A stretch of DNA of 64,000 nt from Crossaster papposus (GCA_037893245.1 JBAIAA010000667.1:230138-294137), one strand, 5' to 3'; numbered from the stretch's first letter, positions 22,424-34,881 are shown. A program made the numbers and translations. Notes: generated by a model from the sequence alone, not told the origin.

Positions 22424-22713
22424 TTCGGGAGGGGATACGGAATGCCTAGCACCATATCCAAGCCGGGTGGCAAAAACTGCTCACTCGACTCTACTAAAAT
22501 GCACACTGCGACTTTATTCGACCCTATACTGACCCTTATGTCTCAACTCAACTCGAGTGATTTCCCTAAGACGGCTCGGCTCGACTGCAGCCGAATCACT
22601 TAATACGGTAAGTCGTAATACTCTGGTTAATTATCACAGTTAATGCACTGAGATACATAATACGCACGAGCACCATTTAAAGAAACCGAAATTAAATACA
22701 AAATTAAACAAAA

Positions 22714-22785
22714 TGCGTTGGCCGGGAGTTGAACCCGGGTCAATTGCTTGGAAGGTAACTATTCTAACCGCTATACCACCAACGC
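22714..22785 (-). tRNA. trnG(ucc): tRNA-Gly (UCC), copy 65, G30A
   Basis: A30-C40 mismatch from a change at 22756. Left spacer +5 bp. Confidence 0.9.
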
Positions 22786-23070
22786 TTCGGGAGGGGATAC
22801 GGAATGCCTAGCACCATATCCAAGTCGGGTGGCAAAAACTGCTCACTCGACTCTACTAAAATGCACACTGCGACTTTATTCGACCCTATACTGACCCTTA
22901 TGTCTCAACTCGACTCGAGTGATTTCCCTAAGACGGCTCGACTGCAGCCGAATCACTTAATACGGTAAGTCGTAATACTCTGGTTAATTATCACAGTTAA
23001 TGCACTGAGATACATAATACGCACGAGCACCATTTAAAGAAACCGAAATTAAATACAAAATTAAACAAAA

Positions 23071-23142
23071 TGCGTTGGCCGGGAGTTGAACCCGGGTCAA
23101 TTGCTTGGAAGGCAACTATTCTAACCGCTATACCACCAACGC
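23071..23142 (-). tRNA. trnG(ucc): tRNA-Gly (UCC), copy 66
   Basis: Consensus. Confidence 0.96.
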
Positions 23143-23427
23143 TTCGGGAGGGGATACGGAATGCCTAGCACCATATCCAAGCCGGGTGGCAAAAACTGCT
23201 CACTCGACTCTACTAAAATGCACACTGCGACTTTATTCGACCCTATACTGACCCTTATGTCTCAACTCGACTCGAGTGATTTCCCTAAGACGGCTCGACT
23301 GCAGCCGAATCACTTAATACGGTAAGTCGTAATACTCTGGTTAATTATCACAGTTAATGCACTGAGATACATAATACGCACGAGCACCATTTAAAGAAAC
23401 CGAAATTAAATACAAAATTAAACAAAA

Positions 23428-23499
23428 TGCGTTGGCCGGGAGTTGAACCCGGGTCAATTGCTTGGAAGGCAACTATTCTAACCGCTATACCACCAACGC
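23428..23499 (-). tRNA. trnG(ucc): tRNA-Gly (UCC), copy 67
   Basis: Consensus. Confidence 0.96.
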
Positions 23500-23789
23500 T
23501 TCGGGAGGGGATACGGAATGCCTAGCACCATATCCAAGCCGGGTGGCAAAAACTGCTCACTCGACTCTACTAAAATGCACACTGCGACTTTATTCGACCC
23601 TATACTGACCCTTATGTCTCAACTCAACTCGAGTGATTTCCCTAAGACGGCTCGGCTCGACTGCAGCCGAATCACTTAATACGGTAAGTCGTAATACTCT
23701 GGTTAATTATCACAGTTAATGCACTGAGATACATAATACGCACGAGCACCATTTAAAGAAACCGAAATTAAATACAAAATTAAACAAAA

Positions 23790-23861
23790 TGCGTTGGCCG
23801 GGAGTTGAACCCGGGTCAATTGCTTGGAAGGCAACTATTCTAACCGCTATACCACCAACGC
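23790..23861 (-). tRNA. trnG(ucc): tRNA-Gly (UCC), copy 68
   Basis: Consensus. Left spacer +5 bp. Confidence 0.96.
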
Positions 23862-24146
23862 TTCGGGAGGGGATACGGAATGCCTAGCACCATATCCAAG
23901 CCGGGTGGCAACAACTGCTCACTCGACTCTACTAAAATGCACACTGCGACTTTATTCGACCCTATACTGACCCTTATGTCTCAACTCGACTCGAGTGATT
24001 TCCCTAAGACGGCTCGACTGCAGCCGAATCACTTAATACGGTAAGTCGTAATACTCTGGTTAATTATCACAGTTAATGCACTGAGATACATAATACGCAC
24101 GAGCACCATTTAAAGAAACCGAAATTAAATACAAAATTAAACAAAA

Positions 24147-24218
24147 TGCGTTGGCCGGGAGTTGAACCCGGGTCAATTGCTTGGAAGGTAACTATTCTAA
24201 CCGCTATACCACCAACGC
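24147..24218 (-). tRNA. trnG(ucc): tRNA-Gly (UCC), copy 69, G30A
   Basis: A30-C40 mismatch from a change at 24189. Confidence 0.9.
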
Positions 24219-24503
24219 TTCGGGAGGGGATACGGAATGCCTAGCACCATATCCAAGTCGGGTGGCAAAAACTGCTCACTCGACTCTACTAAAATGCACA
24301 CTGCGACTTTATTCGACCCTATACTGACCCTTATGTCTCAACTCGACTCGAGTGATTTCCCTAAGACGGCTCGACTGCAGCCGAATCACTTAATACGGTA
24401 AGTCGTAATACTCTGGTTAATTATCACAGTTAATGCACTGAGATACATAATACGCACGAGCACCATTTAAAGAAACCGAAATTAAATACAAAATTAAACA
24501 AAA

Positions 24504-24575
24504 TGCGTTGGCCGGGAGTTGAACCCGGGTCAATTGCTTGGAAGGCAACTATTCTAACCGCTATACCACCAACGC
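24504..24575 (-). tRNA. trnG(ucc): tRNA-Gly (UCC), copy 70
   Basis: Consensus. Confidence 0.96.
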
Positions 24576-24860
24576 TTCGGGAGGGGATACGGAATGCCTA
24601 GCACCATATCCAAGCCGGGTGGCAAAAACTGCTCACTCGACTCTACTAAAATGCACACTGCGACTTTATTCGACCCTATACTGACCCTTATGTCTCAACT
24701 CGACTCGAGTGATTTCCCTAAGACGGCTCGACTGCAGCCGAATCACTTAATACGGTAAGTCGTAATACTCTGGTTAATTATCACAGTTAATGCACTGAGA
24801 TACATAATACGCACGAGCACCATTTAAAGAAACCGAAATTAAATACAAAATTAAACAAAA

Positions 24861-24932
24861 TGCGTTGGCCGGGAGTTGAACCCGGGTCAATTGCTTGGAA
24901 GGCAACTATTCTAACCGCTATACCACCAACGC
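24861..24932 (-). tRNA. trnG(ucc): tRNA-Gly (UCC), copy 71
   Basis: Consensus. Confidence 0.96.
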
Positions 24933-25222
24933 TTCGGGAGGGGATACGGAATGCCTAGCACCATATCCAAGCCGGGTGGCAAAAACTGCTCACTCGACTC
25001 TACTAAAATGCACACTGCGACTTTATTCGACCCTATACTGACCCTTATGTCTCAACTCAACTCGAGTGATTTCCCTAAGACGGCTCGGCTCGACTGCAGC
25101 CGAATCACTTAATACGGTAAGTCGTAATACTCTGGTTAATTATCACAGTTAATGCACTGAGATACATAATACGCACGAGCACCATTTAAAGAAACCGAAA
25201 TTAAATACAAAATTAAACAAAA

Positions 25223-25294
25223 TGCGTTGGCCGGGAGTTGAACCCGGGTCAATTGCTTGGAAGGCAACTATTCTAACCGCTATACCACCAACGC
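25223..25294 (-). tRNA. trnG(ucc): tRNA-Gly (UCC), copy 72
   Basis: Consensus. Left spacer +5 bp. Confidence 0.96.
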
Positions 25295-25579
25295 TTCGGG
25301 AGGGGATACGGAATGCCTAGCACCATATCCAAGCCGGGTGGCAAAAACTGCTCACTCGACTCTACTAAAATGCACACTGCGACTTTATTCGACCCTATAC
25401 TGACCCTTATGTCTCAACTCGACTCGAGTGATTTCCCTAAGACGGCTCGACTGCAGCCGAATCACTTAATACGGTAAGTCGTAATACTCTGGTTAATTAT
25501 CACAGTTAATGCACTGAGATACATAATACGCACGAGCACCATTTAAAGAAACCGAAATTAAATACAAAATTAAACAAAA

Positions 25580-25651
25580 TGCGTTGGCCGGGAGTTGAAC
25601 CCGGGTCAATTGCTTGGAAGGCAACTATTCTAACCGCTATACCACCAACGC
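25580..25651 (-). tRNA. trnG(ucc): tRNA-Gly (UCC), copy 73
   Basis: Consensus. Confidence 0.96.
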
Positions 25652-25936
25652 TTCGGGAGGGGATACGGAATGCCTAGCACCATATCCAAGCCGGGTGGCA
25701 AAAACTGCTCACTCGACTCTACTAATATGCACACTGCGACTTTATTCGACCCTATACTGACCCTTATGTCTCAACTCGACTCGAGTGATTTCCCTAAGAC
25801 GGCTCGACTGCAGCCGAATCACTTAATACGGTAAGTCGTAATACTCTGGTTAATTATCACAGTTAATGCACTGAGATACATAATACGCACGAGCACCATT
25901 TAAAGAAACCGAAATTAAATACAAAATTAAACAAAA

Positions 25937-26008
25937 TGCGTTGGCCGGGAGTTGAACCCGGGTCAATTGCTTGGAAGGCAACTATTCTAACCGCTATACC
26001 ACCAACGC
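25937..26008 (-). tRNA. trnG(ucc): tRNA-Gly (UCC), copy 74
   Basis: Consensus. Left spacer has the CTAATATGC marker at 25726. Confidence 0.96.
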
Positions 26009-26293
26009 TTCGGGAGGGGATACGGAATGCCTAGCACCATATCCAAGCCGGGTGGCAAAAACTGCTCACTCGACTCTACTAAAATGCACACTGCGACTTT
26101 ATTCGACCCTATACTGACCCTTATGTCTCAACTCGACTCGAGTGATTTCCCTAAGACGGCTCGACTGCAGCCGAATCACTTAATACGGTAAGTCGTAATA
26201 CTCTGGTTAATTATCACAGTTAATGCACTGAGATACATAATACGCACGAGCACCATTTAAAGAAACCGAAATTAAATACAAAATTAAACAAAA

Positions 26294-26365
26294 TGCGTTG
26301 GCCGGGAGTTGAACCCGGGTCAATTGCTTGGAAGGCAACTATTCTAACCGCTATACCACCAACGC
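26294..26365 (-). tRNA. trnG(ucc): tRNA-Gly (UCC), copy 75
   Basis: Consensus. Confidence 0.96.
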
Positions 26366-26650
26366 TTCGGGAGGGGATACGGAATGCCTAGCACCATATC
26401 CAAGCCGGGTGGCAAAAACTGCTCACTCGACTCTACTAAAATGCACACTGCGACTTTATTCGACCCTATACTGACCCTTATGTCTCAACTCGACTCGAGT
26501 GATTTCCCTTAGACGGCTCGACTGCAGCCGAATCACTTAATACGGTAAGTCGTAATACTCTGGTTAATTATCACAGTTAATGCACTGAGATACATAATAC
26601 GCACGAGCACCATTTAAAGAAACCGAAATTAAATACAAAATTAAACAAAA

Positions 26651-26722
26651 TGCGTTGGCCGGGAGTTGAACCCGGGTCAATTGCTTGGAAGGCAACTATT
26701 CTAACCGCTATACCACCAACGC
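26651..26722 (-). tRNA. trnG(ucc): tRNA-Gly (UCC), copy 76
   Basis: Consensus. Confidence 0.96.
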
Positions 26723-27007
26723 TTCGGGAGGGGATACGGAATGCCTAGCACCATATCCAAGCCGGGTGGCAAAAACTGCTCACTCGACTCTACTAAAATG
26801 CACACTGCGACTTTATTCGACCCTATACTGACCCTTATGTCTCAACTCGACTCGAGTGATTTCCCTAAGACGGCTCGACTGCAGCCGAATCACTTAATAC
26901 GGTAAGTCGTAATACTCTGGTTAATTATCACAGTTAATGCACTGAGATACATAATACGCACGAGCACCATTTAAAGAAACCGAAATTAAATACAAAATTA
27001 AACAAAA

Positions 27008-27079
27008 TGCGTTGGCCGGGAGTTGAACCCGGGTCAATTGCTTGGAAGGCAACTATTCTAACCGCTATACCACCAACGC
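27008..27079 (-). tRNA. trnG(ucc): tRNA-Gly (UCC), copy 77
   Basis: Consensus. Confidence 0.96.
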
Positions 27080-27369
27080 TTCGGGAGGGGATACGGAATG
27101 CCTAGCACCATATCCAAGCCGGGTGGCAAAAACTGCTCACTCGACTCTACTAAAATGCACACTGCGACTTTATTCGACCCTATACTGACCCTTATGTCTC
27201 AACTCGACTCGAGTGATTTCCCTAAGACGGCTCGGCTCGACTGCAGGCGAATCACCTAATACGGTAAGTCGTAATACTCTGGTTAATTATCAGAGTTAAT
27301 GCACTGAGATACATAATACGCACGAGCACCATTTAAAGAAACCGAAATTAAATACAAAATTAAACAAAA

Positions 27370-27441
27370 TGCGTTGGCCGGGAGTTGAACCCGGGTCAAT
27401 TGCTTGGAAGGCAACTATTCTAACCGCTATACCACCAACGC
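27370..27441 (-). tRNA. trnG(ucc): tRNA-Gly (UCC), copy 78
   Basis: Consensus. Left spacer +5 bp, but lacks the CAACTCAACTC change that goes with most later +5 spacers. Confidence 0.96.
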
Positions 27442-27726
27442 TTCGGGAGGGGATACGGAATGCCTAGCACCATATCCAAGCCGGGTGGCAAAAACTGCTC
27501 ACTCGACTCTACTAAAATGCACACTGCGACTTTATTCGACCCTATACTGACCCTTATGTCTCAACTCGACTCGAGTGATTTCCCTAAGACGGCTCGACTG
27601 CAGCCGAATCACTTAATACGGTAAGTCGTAATACTCTGGTTAATTATCAGAGTTAATGCACTGAGATACATAATACGCACGAGCACCATTTAAAGAAACC
27701 GAAATTAAATACAAAATTAAACAAAA

Positions 27727-27798
27727 TGCGTTGGCCGGGAGTTGAACCCGGGTCAATTGCTTGGAAGGCAACTATTCTAACCGCTATACCACCAACGC
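27727..27798 (-). tRNA. trnG(ucc): tRNA-Gly (UCC), copy 79
   Basis: Consensus. Confidence 0.96.
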
Positions 27799-28083
27799 TT
27801 CGGGAGGGGATACGGAATGCCTAGCACCATATCCAAGCCGGGTGGCAAAAACTGCTCACTCGACTCTACTAAAATGCACACTGCGACTTTATTCGACCCT
27901 ATACTGACCCTTATGTCTCAACTCGACTCGAGTGATTTCCCTTAGACGGCTCGACTGCAGCCGAATCACTTAATACGGTAAGTCGTAATACTCTGGTTAA
28001 TTATCACAGTTAATGCACTGAGATACATAATACGCACGAGCACCATTTAAAGAAACCGAAATTAAATACAAAATTAAACAAAA

Positions 28084-28155
28084 TGCGTTGGCCGGGAGTT
28101 GAACCCGGGTCAATTGCTTGGAAGGCAACTATTCTAACCGCTATACCACCAACGC
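28084..28155 (-). tRNA. trnG(ucc): tRNA-Gly (UCC), copy 80
   Basis: Consensus. Confidence 0.96.
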
Positions 28156-28440
28156 TTCGGGAGGGGATACGGAATGCCTAGCACCATATCCAAGCCGGGT
28201 GGCAAAAACTGCTCACTCGACTCTACTAAAATGCACACTGCGACTTTATTCGACCCTATACTGACCCTTATGTCTCAACTCGACTCGAGTGATTTCCCTA
28301 AGACGGCTCGACTGCAGCCGAATCACTTAATACGGTAAGTCGTAATACTCTGGTTAATTATCACAGTTAATGCACTGAGATACATAATACGCACGAGCAC
28401 CATTTAAAGAAACCGAAATTAAATACAAAATTAAACAAAA

Positions 28441-28512
28441 TGCGTTGGCCGGGAGTTGAACCCGGGTCAATTGCTTGGAAGGCAACTATTCTAACCGCTA
28501 TACCACCAACGC
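28441..28512 (-). tRNA. trnG(ucc): tRNA-Gly (UCC), copy 81
   Basis: Consensus. Confidence 0.96.
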
Positions 28513-28802
28513 TTCGGGAGGGGATACGGAATGCCTAGCACCATATCCAAGCCGGGTGGCAAAAACTGCTCACTCGACTCTACTAAAATGCACACTGCGA
28601 CTTTATTCGACCCTATACTGACCCTTATGTCTCAACTCAACTCGAGTGATTTCCCTAAGACGGCTCGGCTCGACTGCAGGCGAATCACTTAATACGGTAA
28701 GTCGTAATACTCTGGTTAATTATCAGAGTTAATGCACTGAGATACATAATACGCACGAGCACCATTTAAAGAAACCGAAATTAAATACAAAATTAAACAA
28801 AA

Positions 28803-28874
28803 TGCGTTGGCCGGGAGTTGAACCCGGGTCAATTGCTTGGAAGGCAACTATTCTAACCGCTATACCACCAACGC
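28803..28874 (-). tRNA. trnG(ucc): tRNA-Gly (UCC), copy 82
   Basis: Consensus. Left spacer +5 bp. Confidence 0.96.
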
Positions 28875-29159
28875 TTCGGGAGGGGATACGGAATGCCTAG
28901 CACCATATCCAAGCCGGGTGGCAACAACTGCTCACTCGACTCTACTAAAATGCACACTGCGACTTTATTCGACCCTATACTGACCCTTATGTCTCAACTC
29001 GACTCGAGTGATTTCCCTAAGACGGCTCGACTGCAGCCGAATCACTTAATACGGTAAGTCGTAATACTCTGGTTAATTATCACAGTTAATGCACTGAGAT
29101 ACATAATACGCACGAGCACCATTTAAAGAAACCGAAATTAAATACAAAATTCAACAAAA

Positions 29160-29231
29160 TGCGTTGGCCGGGAGTTGAACCCGGGTCAATTGCTTGGAAG
29201 GCAACTATTCTAACCGCTATACCACCAACGC
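29160..29231 (-). tRNA. trnG(ucc): tRNA-Gly (UCC), copy 83
   Basis: Consensus. Confidence 0.96.
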
Positions 29232-29516
29232 TTCGGGAGGGCATACGGAATGCCTAGCACCATATCCAAGCCGGGTGGCAAAAACTGCTCACTCGACTCT
29301 ACTAAAATGCACACTGCGACTTTATTCGACCCTATACTGACCCTTATGTCTCAACTCGACTCGAGTGATTTCCCTAAGACGGCTCGACTGCAGCCGAATC
29401 ACTTAATACGGTAAGTCGTAATACTCTGGTTAATTATCAGAGTTAATGCACTGAGATACATAATACGCACGAGCACCATTTAAAGAAACCGAAATTAAAT
29501 ACAAAATTAAACAAAA

Positions 29517-29588
29517 TGCGTTGGCCGGGAGTTGAACCCGGGTCAATTGCTTGGAAGGGAACTATTCTAACCGCTATACCACCAACGC
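29517..29588 (-). tRNA. trnG(ucc): tRNA-Gly (UCC), copy 84, G30C
   Basis: A change at 29559 makes G30 a C, giving a C30-C40 mismatch: same site as the G30A copies but a different base. Repeated in copy 92. Confidence 0.9.
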
Positions 29589-29873
29589 TTCGGGAGGGGA
29601 TACGGAATGCCTAGCACCATATCCAAGCCGGGTGGCAACAACTGCTCACTCGACTCTACTAAAATGCACACTGCGACTTTATTCGACCCTATACTGACCC
29701 TTATGTCTCAACTCGACTCGAGTGATTTCCCTAAGACGGCTCGACTGCAGCCGAATCACTTAATACGGTAAGTCGTAATACTCTGGTTAATTATCACAGT
29801 TAATGCACTGAGATACATAATACGCACGAGCACCATTTAAAGAAACCGAAATTAAATACAAAATTAAACAAAA

Positions 29874-29945
29874 TGCGTTGGCCGGGAGTTGAACCCGGGT
29901 CAATTGCTTGGAAGGTAACTATTCTAACCGCTATACCACCAACGC
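29874..29945 (-). tRNA. trnG(ucc): tRNA-Gly (UCC), copy 85, G30A
   Basis: A30-C40 mismatch from a change at 29916; sits directly next to the G30C copy. Confidence 0.9.
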
Positions 29946-30230
29946 TTCGGGAGGGGATACGGAATGCCTAGCACCATATCCAAGTCGGGTGGCAAAAACT
30001 GCTCACTCGACTCTACTAAAATGCACACTGCGACTTTATTCGACCCTATACTGACCCTTATGTCTCAACTCGACTCGAGTGATTTCCCTAAGACGGCTCG
30101 ACTGCAGCCGAATCACTTAATACGGTAAGTCGTAATACTCTGGTTAATTATCACAGTTAATGCACTGAGATACATAATACGCACGAGCACCATTTAAAGA
30201 AACCGAAATTAAATACAAAATTAAACAAAA

Positions 30231-30302
30231 TGCGTTGGCCGGGAGTTGAACCCGGGTCAATTGCTTGGAAGGCAACTATTCTAACCGCTATACCACCAAC
30301 GC
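30231..30302 (-). tRNA. trnG(ucc): tRNA-Gly (UCC), copy 86
   Basis: Consensus. Confidence 0.96.
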
Positions 30303-30587
30303 TTCGGGAGGGGATACGGAATGCCTAGCACCATATCCAAGCCGGGTGGCAAAAACTGCTCACTCGACTCTACTAAAATGCACACTGCGACTTTATTCGA
30401 CCCTATACTGACCCTTATGTCTCAACTCGACTCGAGTGATTTCCCTAAGACGGCTCGACTGCAGCCGAATCACTTAATACGGTAAGTCGTAATACTCTGG
30501 TTAATTATCACAGTTAATGCACTGAGATACATAATACGCACGAGCACCATTTAAAGAAACCGAAATTAAATACAAAATTAAACAAAA

Positions 30588-30659
30588 TGCGTTGGCCGGG
30601 AGTTGAACCCGGGTCAATTGCTTGGAAGGCAACTATTCTAACCGCTATACCACCAACGC
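30588..30659 (-). tRNA. trnG(ucc): tRNA-Gly (UCC), copy 87
   Basis: Consensus. Confidence 0.96.
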
Positions 30660-30949
30660 TTCGGGAGGGGATACGGAATGCCTAGCACCATATCCAAGCC
30701 GGGTGGCAAAAACTGCTCACTCGACTCTACTAAAATGCACACTGCGACTTTATTCGACCCTATACTGACCCTTATGTCTCAACTCAACTCGAGTGATTTC
30801 CCTAAGACGGCTCGGCTCGACTGCAGCCGAATCACTTAATACGGTAAGTCGTAATACTCTGGTTAATTATCACAGTTAATGCACTGAGATACATAATACG
30901 CACGAGCACCATTTAAAGAAACCGAAATTAAATACAAAATTAAACAAAA

Positions 30950-31021
30950 TGCGTTGGCCGGGAGTTGAACCCGGGTCAATTGCTTGGAAGGCAACTATTC
31001 TAACCGCTATACCACCAACGC
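30950..31021 (-). tRNA. trnG(ucc): tRNA-Gly (UCC), copy 88
   Basis: Consensus. Left spacer +5 bp. Confidence 0.96.
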
Positions 31022-31306
31022 TTCGGGAGGGGATACGGAATGCCTAGCACCATATCCAAGCCGGGTGGCAAAAACTGCTCACTCGACTCTACTAAAATGC
31101 ACACTGCGACTTTATTCGACCCTATACTGACCCTTATGTCTCAACTCGACTCGAGTGATTTCCCTAAGACGGCTCGACTGCAGCCGAATCACTTAATACG
31201 GTAAGTCGTAATACTCTGGTTAATTATCACAGTTAATGCACTGAGATACATAATACGCACGAGCACCATTTAAAGAAACCGAAATTAAATACAAAATTAA
31301 ACAAAA

Positions 31307-31378
31307 TGCGTTGGCCGGGAGTTGAACCCGGGTCAATTGCTTGGAAGGCAACTATTCTAACCGCTATACCACCAACGC
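31307..31378 (-). tRNA. trnG(ucc): tRNA-Gly (UCC), copy 89
   Basis: Consensus. Confidence 0.96.
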
Positions 31379-31663
31379 TTCGGGAGGGGATACGGAATGC
31401 CTAGCACCATATCCAAGCCGGGTGGCAAAAACTGCTCACTCGACTCTACTAATATGCACACTGCGACTTTATTCGACCCTATACTGACCCTTATGTCTCA
31501 ACTCGACTCGAGTGATTTCCCTAAGACGGCTCGACTGCAGCCGAATCACTTAATACGGTAAGTCGTAATACTCTGGTTAATTATCACAGTTAATGCACTG
31601 AGATACATAATACGCACGAGCACCATTTAAAGAAACCGAAATTAAATACAAAATTAAACAAAA

Positions 31664-31735
31664 TGCGTTGGCCGGGAGTTGAACCCGGGTCAATTGCTTG
31701 GAAGGCAACTATTCTAACCGCTATACCACCAACGC
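31664..31735 (-). tRNA. trnG(ucc): tRNA-Gly (UCC), copy 90
   Basis: Consensus. CTAATATGC marker in left spacer. Confidence 0.96.
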
Positions 31736-32020
31736 TTCGGGAGGGGATACGGAATGCCTAGCACCATATCCAAGCCGGGTGGCAACAACTGCTCACTCGA
31801 CTCTACTAAAATGCACACTGCGACTTTATTCGACCCTATACTGACCCTTATGTCTCAACTCGACTCGAGTGATTTCCCTAAGACGGCTCGACTGCAGCCG
31901 AATCACTTAATACGGTAAGTCGTAATACTCTGGTTAATTATCACAGTTAATGCACTGAGATACATAATACGCACGAGCACCATTTAAAGAAACCGAAATT
32001 AAATACAAAATTAAACAAAA

Positions 32021-32092
32021 TGCGTTGGCCGGGAGTTGAACCCGGGTCAATTGCTTGGAAGGCAACTATTCTAACCGCTATACCACCAACGC
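32021..32092 (-). tRNA. trnG(ucc): tRNA-Gly (UCC), copy 91
   Basis: Consensus. Confidence 0.96.
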
Positions 32093-32377
32093 TTCGGGAG
32101 GGGATACGGAATGCCTAGCACCATATCCAAGCCGGGTGGCAAAAACTGCTCACTCGACTCTACTAAAATGCACACTGCGACTTTATTCGACCCTATACTG
32201 ACCCTTATGTCTCAACTCGACTCGAGTGATTTCCCTAAGACGGCTCGACTGCAGCCGAATCACTTAATACGGTAAGTCGTAATACTCTGGTTAATTATCA
32301 GAGTTAATGCACTGAGATACATAATACGCACGAGCACCATTTAAAGAAACCGAAATTAAATACAAAATTAAACAAAA

Positions 32378-32449
32378 TGCGTTGGCCGGGAGTTGAACCC
32401 GGGTCAATTGCTTGGAAGGGAACTATTCTAACCGCTATACCACCAACGC
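32378..32449 (-). tRNA. trnG(ucc): tRNA-Gly (UCC), copy 92, G30C
   Basis: C30-C40 mismatch from a change at 32420; duplicate of copy 84 at an offset of 2,861 bp. Confidence 0.9.
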
Positions 32450-32734
32450 TTCGGGAGGGGATACGGAATGCCTAGCACCATATCCAAGCCGGGTGGCAAC
32501 AACTGCTCACTCGACTCTACTAAAATGCACACTGCGACTTTATTCGACCCTATACTGACCCTTATGTCTCAACTCGACTCGAGTGATTTCCCTAAGACGG
32601 CTCGACTGCAGCCGAATCACTTAATACGGTAAGTCGTAATACTCTGGTTAATTATCACAGTTAATGCACTGAGATACATAATACGCACGAGCACCATTTA
32701 AAGAAACCGAAATTAAATACAAAATTAAACAAAA

Positions 32735-32806
32735 TGCGTTGGCCGGGAGTTGAACCCGGGTCAATTGCTTGGAAGGTAACTATTCTAACCGCTATACCAC
32801 CAACGC
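32735..32806 (-). tRNA. trnG(ucc): tRNA-Gly (UCC), copy 93, G30A
   Basis: A30-C40 mismatch from a change at 32777; duplicate of copy 85. Confidence 0.9.
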
Positions 32807-33091
32807 TTCGGGAGGGGATACGGAATGCCTAGCACCATATCCAAGTCGGGTGGCAAAAACTGCTCACTCGACTCTACTAAAATGCACACTGCGACTTTAT
32901 TCGACCCTATACTGACCCTTATGTCTCAACTCGACTCGAGTGATTTCCCTAAGACGGCTCGACTGCAGCCGAATCACTTAATACGGTAAGTCGTAATACT
33001 CTGGTTAATTATCACAGTTAATGCACTGAGATACATAATACGCACGAGCACCATTTAAAGAAACCGAAATTAAATACAAAATTAAACAAAA

Positions 33092-33163
33092 TGCGTTGGC
33101 CGGGAGTTGAACCCGGGTCAATTGCTTGGAAGGCAACTATTCTAACCGCTATACCACCAACGC
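33092..33163 (-). tRNA. trnG(ucc): tRNA-Gly (UCC), copy 94
   Basis: Consensus. Confidence 0.96.
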
Positions 33164-33448
33164 TTCGGGAGGGGATACGGAATGCCTAGCACCATATCCA
33201 AGCCGGGTGGCAAAAACTGCTCACTCGACTCTACTAAAATGCACACTGCGACTTTATTCGACCCTATACTGACCCTTATGTCTCAACTCGACTCGAGTGA
33301 TTTCCCTAAGACGGCTCGACTGCAGCCGAATCACTTAATACGGTAAGTCGTAATACTCTGGTTAATTATCACAGTTAATGCACTGAGATACATAATACGC
33401 ACGAGCACCATTTAAAGAAACCGAAATTAAATACAAAATTAAACAAAA

Positions 33449-33520
33449 TGCGTTGGCCGGGAGTTGAACCCGGGTCAATTGCTTGGAAGGCAACTATTCT
33501 AACCGCTATACCACCAACGC
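33449..33520 (-). tRNA. trnG(ucc): tRNA-Gly (UCC), copy 95
   Basis: Consensus. Confidence 0.96.
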
Positions 33521-33810
33521 TTCGGGAGGGGATACGGAATGCCTAGCACCATATCCAAGCCGGGTGGCAAAAACTGCTCACTCGACTCTACTAAAATGCA
33601 CACTGCGACTTTATTCGACCCTATACTGACCCTTATGTCTCAACTCAACTCGAGTGATTTCCCTAAGACGGCTCGGCTCGACTGCAGCCGAATCACTTAA
33701 TACGGTAAGTCGTAATACTCTGGTTAATTATCACAGTTAATGCACTGAGATACATAATACGCACGAGCACCATTTAAAGAAACCGAAATTAAATACAAAA
33801 TTAAACAAAA

Positions 33811-33882
33811 TGCGTTGGCCGGGAGTTGAACCCGGGTCAATTGCTTGGAAGGCAACTATTCTAACCGCTATACCACCAACGC
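33811..33882 (-). tRNA. trnG(ucc): tRNA-Gly (UCC), copy 96
   Basis: Consensus. Left spacer +5 bp. Confidence 0.96.
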
Positions 33883-34167
33883 TTCGGGAGGGGATACGGA
33901 ATGCCTAGCACCATATCCAAGCCGGGTGGCAAAAACTGCTCACTCGACTCTACTAAAATGCACACTGCGACTTTATTCGACCCTATACTGACCCTTATGT
34001 CTCAACTCGACTCGAGTGATTTCCCTAAGACGGCTCGACTGCAGCCGAATCACTTAATACGGTAAGTCGTAATACTCTGGTTAATTATCACAGTTAATGC
34101 ACTGAGATACATAATACGCACGAGCACCATTTAAAGAAACCGAAATTAAATACAAAATTAAACAAAA

Positions 34168-34239
34168 TGCGTTGGCCGGGAGTTGAACCCGGGTCAATTG
34201 CTTGGAAGGCAACTATTCTAACCGCTATACCACCAACGC
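34168..34239 (-). tRNA. trnG(ucc): tRNA-Gly (UCC), copy 97
   Basis: Consensus. Confidence 0.96.
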
Positions 34240-34524
34240 TTCGGGAGGGGATACGGAATGCCTAGCACCATATCCAAGCCGGGTGGCAAAAACTGCTCAC
34301 TCGACTCTACTAATATGCACACTGCGACTTTATTCGACCCTATACTGACCCTTATGTCTCAACTCGACTCGAGTGATTTCCCTAAGACGGCTCGACTGCA
34401 GCCGAATCACTTAATACGGTAAGTCGTAATACTCTGGTTAATTATCACAGTTAATGCACTGAGATACATAATACGCACGAGCACCATTTAAAGAAACCGA
34501 AATTAAATACAAAATTAAACAAAA

Positions 34525-34596
34525 TGCGTTGGCCGGGAGTTGAACCCGGGTCAATTGCTTGGAAGGCAACTATTCTAACCGCTATACCACCAACGC
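34525..34596 (-). tRNA. trnG(ucc): tRNA-Gly (UCC), copy 98
   Basis: Consensus. CTAATATGC marker in left spacer. Confidence 0.96.
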
Positions 34597-34881
34597 TTCG
34601 GGAGGGGATACGGAATGCCTAGCACCATATCCAAGCCGGGTGGCAACAACTGCTCACTCGACTCTACTAAAATGCACACTGCGACTTTATTCGACCCTAT
34701 ACTGACCCTTATGTCTCAACTCGACTCGAGTGATTTCCCTAAGACGGCTCGACTGCAGCCGAATCACTTAATACGGTAAGTCGTAATACTCTGGTTAATT
34801 ATCACAGTTAATGCACTGAGATACATAATACGCACGAGCACCATTTAAAGAAACCGAAATTAAATACAAAATTAAACAAAA

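Larger units (their letters stand above)
29232..32092. repeat. Higher-order repeat, 2,861 bp (8 units), first copy
   Basis: Eight units in the order: TCAGAG spacer with G30C gene, G30A gene, two plain, +5 unit, plain, CTAATATGC unit, CAACAAC unit. The next 2,861 bp repeat this order. Confidence 0.88.
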
